A stretch of DNA of 64,000 bases from Modicisalibacter sp049808615 (GTDB lineage Bacteria > Pseudomonadota > Gammaproteobacteria > Pseudomonadales > Halomonadaceae): assembly GCF_049808615.1 (NCBI RefSeq), contig NZ_JBNCAN010000026.1, forward strand, positions 1 to 64,000, given 5' to 3'. Position 1 is the stretch's first letter. Each line of letters starts with the position of its first letter. Positions 58,394 to 64,000 of this stretch are shown here, piece after piece. Under the pieces are notes generated by a model that saw only the letters and a list, made by a program, of their open reading frames with translations, searched no databases and was not told where the DNA came from. A program made the position numbers and the translations under genes.

Positions 58394-59302
58394 CTACCCC
58401 CAATCCCAATAGGGATGAGCGCCGAAACGCAAGGATAACAAGTCGACCAACATACTTACCTTGGTGGACAGATGCCGATGGCGGGGATACAGCGCGCTCA
58501 GCGTGATGTCGGATGGCGGATAGTCGACGAGAAGCGTGCGTAGTTGCCCGCTCTGTAGAGCCTCGCCGGCAATAAAGGTCGGCAGCATGGCGATGCCCTG
58601 ATGATTTATTGCGGCGTCACGCAAAGGCTCGGCGTTGTTTGCCCACATGACGCAATTGATCGCATAGCTTTGCTCCCCCTCTGGCCCTCGTAAACGCCAC
58701 CTGCTGCCGGAATCTAGATAGCCATAGTGCAAACAGCGGTGCGTGTTGAGTTCGGTGGGCACCGGTGGCTCCCCCCAGCGTTGCAGATAGCCCGGCGATG
58801 CACACAGCACGCGCCGGGCCACCACCAGCTCCCGGGTCACGAGACTGGTAGTCGCCTGCGGGGTTCCGATACGCAACGTTACATCAAAACCTTCTTCGAT
58901 CGGGTCGATAACACGGTCATTGAGCACCAGCTCGACATGGACCTTGGGGTATAGAGCCATGTATTCGGCTATTACCCGGGATAGATGGTGGGTGCCGAAT
59001 GACATGGGGGCATTGACACGCAGATTGCCGGCTGGCTCGCCCTGCAGCGATGTGACGGATGAAATTGCATCATCCAGATCACTCAGGATTTGCCGGCAAC
59101 GGTTGTAAAACGCCATCCCGGTATCCGTTGGCGTGACCTGCCGCGTGCTGCGCCGTAGCAGTTGGATGCCGAGTTCTTGCTCGAGGTTGATGACCGCCTT
59201 GTTGACTACCGACCGCGACAGGTTCATCTCGCGCGCTGCGGCAGCAAAACCGCCGGCCTCCACAACCCGCGTGAACGCGCGGATACCCGCGAAACGATCC
59301 AT
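58394..59302 (-). CDS. LysR family transcriptional regulator
   Basis: A 302-residue regulator with an N-terminal winged HTH (VVEAGGFAAAAREMNLSRSVVNKAVINLEQELG, in parts) and a C-terminal substrate-binding domain. The CrgA-like subgroup is suggested by FNRCRQILSDLDDA and by HRCLHYGYLDSG. The start has GGAGG upstream. It diverges from the YcaC-like hydrolase gene across 187 bp, so it probably controls that gene and perhaps the following pirin and reductase genes. Inducer unknown. Confidence 0.9.
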   Translation of the reverse strand: MDRFAGIRAFTRVVEAGGFAAAAREMNLSRSVVNKAVINLEQELGIQLLRRSTRQVTPTDTGMAFYNRCRQILSDLDDAISSVTSLQGEPAGNLRVNAPMSFGTHHLSRVIAEYMALYPKVHVELVLNDRVIDPIEEGFDVTLRIGTPQATTSLVTRELVVARRVLCASPGYLQRWGEPPVPTELNTHRCLHYGYLDSGSRWRLRGPEGEQSYAINCVMWANNAEPLRDAAINHQGIAMLPTFIAGEALQSGQLRTLLVDYPPSDITLSALYPRHRHLSTKVSMLVDLLSLRFGAHPYWDWG

Positions 59303-59489
59303 CTCAACCTCCGATTGTCGCGATAAAAATGACAGTATGTCATGTGCCAGCGCTATTGTGTCCGTTTTAGATCGGATGCACGATATCGTCACTAACTAGT
59401 GAACGAGGAAATGGAAAGCGCACGGTATTCTTCGGTGAACTATCTTCCGTAATGATCCCTCACCCAACCAGAAACCCAGGAGATGTTTG
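59303..59489. promoter_or_regulatory. LysR/hydrolase divergent control region
   Basis: The 187-bp gap holds the palindrome ACGATATCGT (59380-59389) and ACTAGT (59395-59400), candidates for LysR-type binding near the middle of the gap. No strong -10/-35 pair was recognised. Confidence 0.3.
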
Positions 59490-60113
59490 ATGTCCTTTAC
59501 CTATAACCGACTCGACAAAGACAACGTGGCCGTGTTGATGGTCGACCACCAGGCCGGCCTTCTATCGCTGGTACGCGACTACAACATGGACGAATTCAAG
59601 AACAACGTCCTGGCGGTTGCCGATATCGCCAAGTTCTTCAACCTTCCCACCATCCTGACCACCAGTTTCGAAGACGGTCCCAACGGACCGATCGTTCCCG
59701 AACTCAAAGAGACCTTTCCCGACGCGCCCTTGATCGCGCGGCCCGGCCAGATCAACGCCTGGGACAACGAAGAGTTCGTTCAGGCGGTCAAGGATACGGG
59801 CAAGAAGCAGTTGCTCATCGCCGGCGTCGTCACCGATGTGTGCGTCGCTTTCCCGGCGCTGTCGGCCTTGGAAGAAGGCTATGAAGTGTTTGCGATCACC
59901 GACGCTTCCGGCACCTTCAATCCCGCCGTGCGAGATGCCGCCTGGAACCGCATGTCTCAGGCCGGCGTGCAATTGATGAACTGGTTTGCGGTCGGCTGCG
60001 AATTGCACCGCGACTGGCGCAACGATATCGAAGGCTTCGGCGGCATTCTGGCCAATCACCTGCCGGCCTACGCCAATCTGATCCAGAGCCGGACCGCGGC
60101 CGAGAACGGCTAA
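59490..60113 (+). CDS. isochorismatase-family cysteine hydrolase (YcaC-like)
   Basis: A 207-residue cysteine hydrolase. VLMVDHQAG gives the catalytic Asp19 and VVTDVCVAFPAL the nucleophile Cys118 in the family pattern. The style of sequence (YNRLDKDNVAVLMVDHQAGL, WNRMSQAGVQLMNWFAVGCELHRDW) matches YcaC-type hydrolases of unknown substrate rather than true isochorismatase. The ATG at 59490 has AGGAG 7 bases upstream. First gene of the rightward accessory set. Confidence 0.9.
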   Translation: MSFTYNRLDKDNVAVLMVDHQAGLLSLVRDYNMDEFKNNVLAVADIAKFFNLPTILTTSFEDGPNGPIVPELKETFPDAPLIARPGQINAWDNEEFVQAVKDTGKKQLLIAGVVTDVCVAFPALSALEEGYEVFAITDASGTFNPAVRDAAWNRMSQAGVQLMNWFAVGCELHRDWRNDIEGFGGILANHLPAYANLIQSRTAAENG

Positions 60114-60292
60114 CGACGTAGTTACATCAGCCTTCGTCCGGTATGTGCCGAGTCTCGTATGGCACAAGCATGCGGCTGACATCGCATACCGGGCACTGTC
60201 GGTCCTGGTTCGGCGGTCAGCTTTCGGACTCGCTATCCTATGGACGTTGGTCATTCACTTAAAAAGATGGGCCTATCCAGGACACCGATACC

Positions 60293-61246
60293 ATGAGTAA
60301 TACAGAATCAAATCCTGCGCTGTTCGAGTCGTATGAGTGCCCCATTGTTGATGGTCATCGGCTTATTCAGCATCTTTCGTCGCGTACCGCCGAGGTAGGC
60401 GGCATTCCCATCAACCGGATCCTGCCCCAGCGCGGGCGTCGCATGATCGGGGCGTGGTGCTTTCTGGACCACGCAGGCCCTGCCGTATTTTCCGTGGATA
60501 GCCAGGGCATGCGCGTCGGCCCGCATCCGCATACCGGCCTGCAGACTTTCACCTGGATGCTGGCCGGCGACATCCTGCATCGCGACAGCCTGGGGAGCGA
60601 ACAGGTGATTCGCCCTGGCGAGGTCAATTTGATGACCGCCGGCCGTGGTATAGCGCACACCGAAGAATCACTCCCGAGTGAATCCCAGTTGCACGCGGCC
60701 CAGCTATGGATCGCGCTGCCCTACGCCCACCGGCATACCGAGCCGCGGTTCGATCACTATCCCGACCTGCCGCGTTGGCAGGAACAGGGTGTCGATATTA
60801 CGCTGCTCACCGGCGTGCTCAACGGCCATGAAGCGCCCACTCTCACATTCTCGCCGCTAGTGGGGGCGGATATGCTCGCCGACGCCGCGACCACCGTTCA
60901 CCTGGACCTGCACGATCACTTCGAATACGGCGTGCTCGTGCTCGAAGGCAGCCTGCGTATCGATCAGGATACCTTCGCGCCAAACGAACTCGCCTATCTG
61001 GGCTGTGGGCTTGATGACCTCGCGCTGGAGCTCGACGCCAGTACCCGTGTGCTGCTGCTGGGTGGCGAGCCGCTGAACGAAGAGATCTTCATCTGGTGGA
61101 ACTTCGTGGGGCATAGCAAGGCCGAGATTGCACAGGCGCAGAAAGAGTGGGAGGCCGGCGATGCGCGATTTGGTGATGTTCCGGAGTTTGACGGTGACCG
61201 CATGATGCCGCCGCCCATTCCATGGCGCATCAAGTCTGATACTTGA
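60293..61246 (+). CDS. pirin family protein (first copy)
   Basis: A 317-residue bicupin. VGPHPHTGLQTFTWMLAGDI and MTAGRGIAHTEES carry the three His and one Glu that bind iron in pirins. Some bacterial pirins have quercetin 2,3-dioxygenase activity; others act in redox signalling. It is longer than the second pirin at 62937 and of a different subfamily. AGGA precedes the ATG. It follows the hydrolase after 179 bp that contain no gene. Confidence 0.9.
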   Translation: MSNTESNPALFESYECPIVDGHRLIQHLSSRTAEVGGIPINRILPQRGRRMIGAWCFLDHAGPAVFSVDSQGMRVGPHPHTGLQTFTWMLAGDILHRDSLGSEQVIRPGEVNLMTAGRGIAHTEESLPSESQLHAAQLWIALPYAHRHTEPRFDHYPDLPRWQEQGVDITLLTGVLNGHEAPTLTFSPLVGADMLADAATTVHLDLHDHFEYGVLVLEGSLRIDQDTFAPNELAYLGCGLDDLALELDASTRVLLLGGEPLNEEIFIWWNFVGHSKAEIAQAQKEWEAGDARFGDVPEFDGDRMMPPPIPWRIKSDT

Positions 61247-61308
61247 TCGCCCGTACTAAGATATGTTGACAGACTAAACCCCCGACGCACACCAAGGAAA
61301 CTAAAATA

Positions 61309-61866
61309 ATGAAACTGACCATCGTTCTCACCAGTACTCGCCCCGGCCGGGTCGGCAAGACCGTTGCCGACTGGTTCCACGACTATGCCCAGGCCAACCC
61401 CGCCGGGTTCGAGATCGGTTTTGCAGATCTTCAAGACATCAACCTGCCGATGCTGGACGAACCCAACCATCCAGCCATGCAAAAATACGAGCACGAGCAT
61501 ACCAAGCGCTGGTCGAAGATCGTCGATGACTCGGACGCCTTCATCTTCGTGCTGCCGGAGTACAACTACACGCCGCCGCCGACGTTCATCAACGCGCTTG
61601 ATTATCTGTACAACGAATGGAATTACAAACCCGCCGGCTTTGTAAGCTATGGCGGCATCTCAGGCGGAATCCGTTCGACTGAAGCCGCGAAGCACATTGT
61701 TAACGCGATGGAAATGGTGCCAATCAAGCAACAGGTGATGATCCCCATGGTGACAAGTCACCTCGAAGATGGCACCTTCGTGGCAACGGATATTCATGAA
61801 AAGAGCGCTAAGACTTTGCTTGAGACCATGGCCCGCTGGACCAAGGCGCTGAAAACCATGCGCTGA
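61309..61866 (+). CDS. NADPH-dependent FMN reductase family protein
   Basis: A 185-residue flavodoxin-like reductase. LTSTRPGRVGKTVADWF near the N terminus is the FMN phosphate-binding segment and LPEYNYTPPPTFINALDYL the ring-binding segment, as in quinone/azo/chromate reductases of the YieF/ChrR group. The likely role is two-electron reduction of quinones or other electrophiles. It follows the pirin gene by 62 bp, with AAGGA before the ATG. Confidence 0.9.
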   Translation: MKLTIVLTSTRPGRVGKTVADWFHDYAQANPAGFEIGFADLQDINLPMLDEPNHPAMQKYEHEHTKRWSKIVDDSDAFIFVLPEYNYTPPPTFINALDYLYNEWNYKPAGFVSYGGISGGIRSTEAAKHIVNAMEMVPIKQQVMIPMVTSHLEDGTFVATDIHEKSAKTLLETMARWTKALKTMR

Positions 61867-62039
61867 GTCAGGGCATGGTTCGACGTAGCGTTTGATCATT
61901 GCGTCCGCTGTCTTTGTTTTGTAAATCTCGACACAGCTCTGACAGCGGCAATCTTACTGGGTATGAATCTGGTATCGCCGAACCCGGGCCAGTCAGCATT
62001 CCATGAATTCAGGAATCAAAGGCACCGGGAAATACTTTC

Positions 62040-62777
62040 TTATCTACCGGTAGTCCATCCACCGTCCATGGTAACCGTCGCTCCGTGCATATAATTGGAA
62101 TCGTCGGAGGCTAGAAATACGGCAAGCGCTGCAATCTCTTCAGGCTTCCCAGCTCGTTGTGCTGGAATATCATTCAAGCGTTCGTCTTCAATTCCTTCGG
62201 TCATTGGTGACTCTATGAACCCCGGGGCGATAAGGTTGGCTTTAATGCCTTTTCTTCCAAAATCATAGGCTAATTGTTTCGTGAAGCCTTCGATCGCATG
62301 TTTTGACGTGACATATGCCGACCCACCTGCCCCCGCGACATGGGTAGATTGAGAGCCAATATTGATGATGACGCCTTTGCCTTTCTTCAAAAAGTGCGGA
62401 ATCACCGCTTTCGAGGCTAAATATGGCCCTTTGACATTAATATCCATCAACTTTTCGTATTCAGACTCCTCTACTTCAGCCGCTGTTTTATAAGCGTCAT
62501 GAATACCAGCGCCATTATATAGAATGTCTATTTGTCCAAATTCTTCGAGCGCCTTATCGACAACTGTCTGCACTTCTTCAGCGTTCGATACATCTGCCTG
62601 GACAAAGATTGACTCCTGACTTTTGCCCTGAAGTTCACTGATAATGCGATTACCTTTTGATTCATCACGACCCACTACCACTACCTTGGCACCCTCGCTT
62701 GCATAGGCTTTGGCAGTCGCTTCACCCAGACCGGATGTTCCACCGAATACAATGGCAACTCTATCTTTTAATTTCAT
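62040..62777 (-). CDS. short-chain dehydrogenase/reductase (probably acquired)
   Basis: Classical SDR of 245 residues: glycine motif FGGTSGLGEA, NGAG, and the catalytic Asn114, Ser142, Tyr155 and Lys159 (YVTSK). The C terminus MHGATVTMDGGWTTGR is typical. Substrate unknown. The DNA is AT-richer than its neighbours (26 of 60 G+C at 62461-62520 against 40 of 60 at 60721-60780) and the protein is Lys/Ile/Asn-rich, more like a Firmicutes SDR, which suggests horizontal transfer. It points opposite to the reductase gene. Confidence 0.93.
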   Translation of the reverse strand: MKLKDRVAIVFGGTSGLGEATAKAYASEGAKVVVVGRDESKGNRIISELQGKSQESIFVQADVSNAEEVQTVVDKALEEFGQIDILYNGAGIHDAYKTAAEVEESEYEKLMDINVKGPYLASKAVIPHFLKKGKGVIINIGSQSTHVAGAGGSAYVTSKHAIEGFTKQLAYDFGRKGIKANLIAPGFIESPMTEGIEDERLNDIPAQRAGKPEEIAALAVFLASDDSNYMHGATVTMDGGWTTGR

Positions 62778-62823
62778 TTTCTTTTCCTTTAATAAAACTT
62801 CCTTGTTTTAAATATAGCTCAAA

Positions 62824-62848
62824 ATGGCCCACAACAAAGCTGGGCCAT
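62824..62848 (-). terminator. terminator after the second pirin gene
   Basis: On the minus strand ATGGCCCA pairs with TGGGCCAT across a 9-base loop and is followed by TTTTGAG. It separates the pirin gene from the SDR gene. Confidence 0.7.
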
Positions 62849-62936
62849 CAAACATCTTAATTACCACTTCTACGGCACGCATCAGAACTCATATTCCTGA
62901 ACTGGTTGGATAAAACCAACGCTATTCACAGGCCCC

Positions 62937-63626
62937 TCAGGCCAGGTCGAACAGCAATACCTCCGAGGCGCTTCGGCCGGTTAACTCTATTGTCTCATTC
63001 GGTGCGAAGGCTGCTGCATCGCCGGCTTCCAGCACCTGTCCATTGACCTCGGCGCTTCCCCGGGCAATATGCAGCCAGGCATAGCGCGTGGCCGGCATGG
63101 TTGCGCTCTGGCCTTCATCGAACAGACCCGCATAGAGGTTGACATCCTGATTGATGCTCACGGAGCCATTGCGACCGTCTTGGGAGGCCATAAGCCGCCA
63201 ATTTCCCTGGCGCTCATCGATAGAAAAGGCCTTTTGCTCGTAGCTGGGCTTGATGCCGCGCTGATCCGGCTCGATCCAGATCTGCAGGAAATGAACGAGC
63301 TTGTCCTTGGCGTTATTGAACTCGCTGTGGGTCACGCCGGTGCCGGCAGACATGCGCTGGACATCGCCGGGGCGAATGACCTCTACATGCCCCATGCTGT
63401 CCTTATGGGCCAGTTCGCCTTCCAGCACGTAGGAAATGATCTCCATGTCGCGATGGGAGTGTGCACCAAAGCCCTGGCCACCTTCGACACGGTCCTCATT
63501 GATTACCCGCAGCTTGCGAAAGCCCATGTACTCGGGATCGTAGTAGTTCGCGAAGGAGAAGGTATGAAAAGAGCGTAGCCAACCATGATTGGCATAGCCC
63601 CGGGCATCACTAGAACGAACAAGCAT
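62937..63626 (-). CDS. pirin family protein (second copy, YhhW-like)
   Basis: A 229-residue bicupin of the short YhhW type. HSHRDMEIISYVLEGELAHKDS and GTGVTHSEFN hold the metal-binding His and Glu residues; the C-terminal cupin is shorter. E. coli YhhW has quercetinase activity. It begins MLVRSSDARGYANHGWL, the usual start, with GGAGGG upstream. It is followed downstream by a terminator and preceded by the DoxX remnant 68 bp away. Confidence 0.92.
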   Translation of the reverse strand: MLVRSSDARGYANHGWLRSFHTFSFANYYDPEYMGFRKLRVINEDRVEGGQGFGAHSHRDMEIISYVLEGELAHKDSMGHVEVIRPGDVQRMSAGTGVTHSEFNNAKDKLVHFLQIWIEPDQRGIKPSYEQKAFSIDERQGNWRLMASQDGRNGSVSINQDVNLYAGLFDEGQSATMPATRYAWLHIARGSAEVNGQVLEAGDAAAFAPNETIELTGRSASEVLLFDLA

Positions 63627-63694
63627 GTGTTCCCTCCAAGATATTTCAGTAAATGCTGTGAGTCTAAATTGGCAATTTCAATTCCAAGCGATCA

Positions 63695-63919
63695 CTAAAC
63701 CTTACGCCATAGGCTGCGATCGATTGACACCTTGCCTGCTCCGCTGATGACCAGCGCCACCGAAATAGCCAGCAGGGAAAGGGCGAATTCATAACCGTTG
63801 TTGCTCATGAACAGGCCATTGCCTATATGCACCGCAAAGATGGCAACCAGCATGGCAATTGACAGCACGACGCCAGCCGGACGAACCAGAAGCCCTAGCC
63901 CGGATATTGCATCGGGCAT
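63695..63919 (-). pseudogene. DoxX family membrane protein, 5' part missing
   Basis: The frame encodes a DoxX C-terminal half: LLVRPAGVVLSIAMLVAIFAVHIGNGLFMSNNGYEFALSLL (in parts) and a final GAGKVSIDRSLW. DoxX proteins are about 130-150 residues with four membrane helices; here only the last two to three remain (74 residues from the ATG, 85 from an in-frame TTG at 63952), and the usual N-terminal RxxxGxxFxxHGxxK region is absent. Homology seems to end near 63915-63925, so the gene is probably interrupted. Confidence 0.65.
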
Positions 63920-63942
63920 GAAAAAAGCGGCTGAAAATCGGT

Positions 63943-63948
63943 TATAAT
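63943..63948 (+). promoter_or_regulatory. candidate -10 element at the right edge
   Basis: TATAAT (exact) lies 37 bp before an ATG at 63986. No good -35 is present at 16-18 bp. It may serve the gene running off the window. Confidence 0.3.
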
Positions 63949-63985
63949 TCAAGCTCCTACACCAGAATCAACCGCATCAGCCGCC

Positions 63986-64000
63986 ATGACAAAATGTACC
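63986..64000 (+). CDS. possible start of a gene running off the right edge
   Basis: ATG followed by four codons (MTKCT) reaches the end of the window. It follows a TATAAT box and lies beside the broken DoxX gene, so it might be a transposase start, but too little is visible to identify anything. Confidence 0.2.

Noticed and set aside
60163..60178. TGGCACAAGCATGC upstream of the first pirin gene as a sigma-54 promoter.
   Set aside because: GG and GC are 9 bp apart instead of 10 and there is no nearby activator gene.
62905..62920. GTTGG...CCAAC near the second pirin gene as a terminator.
   Set aside because: Only 5 bp; the hairpin at 62824-62848 is a better terminator.

Overview
The window is a chromosomal segment of a gammaproteobacterium, most likely a Halomonas-like member of the Halomonadaceae. 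This rests on gene order and protein sequence (a mix of Pseudomonas-type and E. coli-type synteny, GC-rich coding DNA, acidic proteins, a tmRNA tag ANDENYAQGALAA); no database search was possible. The left edge lies in the leader of an rRNA operon that reads out of the window on the minus strand.

Region 1 (1-11,100): tyrS and anmK diverge; pilT and pilU (twitching ATPases) read left; then a rightward run yggS-proC-yggT-metX-metW-DUF4426 (PLP homeostasis, proline and methionine synthesis), followed by a ChaN-like gene and sfsA on the minus strand. Region 2 (11,100-23,300): dksA-gluQ, then a Pseudomonas-type carbon-control locus: a small membrane ORF, cbrA, cbrB, an AT-rich non-coding stretch, and pcnB-folK, then panB-panC and a thiolase. 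The stretch between cbrB and pcnB has a sigma-54 promoter, six AANAAYAA (Hfq/Crc-type) motif sites and a strong terminator. I read it as a CrcZ-like decoy sRNA.

Region 3 (23,300-45,200): the conserved minus-strand cluster dapB-carA-carB-greA and rlmE-ftsH-folP-glmM-tpiA-secG-tRNA-Leu-tRNA-fMet-rimP-nusA-infB-rbfA-truB-rpsO-pnp, with yhbY opposite. Region 4 (45,200-58,300): a phytase-like lipoprotein, a D-amino-acid-dehydrogenase-like oxidoreductase, an NhaC-family antiporter, grpE-dnaK-dnaJ, recN (with a LexA box), fur, bamE, rnfH-ratA, smpB and ssrA (tmRNA). Sigma-32-like promoters precede grpE, dnaK, ftsH, smpB and ssrA, so chaperones, the FtsH protease and trans-translation look co-regulated by heat shock.

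Region 5 (58,300-64,000): starting right after tmRNA, an accessory block: LysR regulator, YcaC-like hydrolase, two pirins, an FMN reductase, an AT-richer (probably foreign) SDR, and a DoxX gene whose 5' part appears broken next to sequence at the right edge that may belong to a mobile element. No CRISPR array, complete insertion sequence or prophage was seen.
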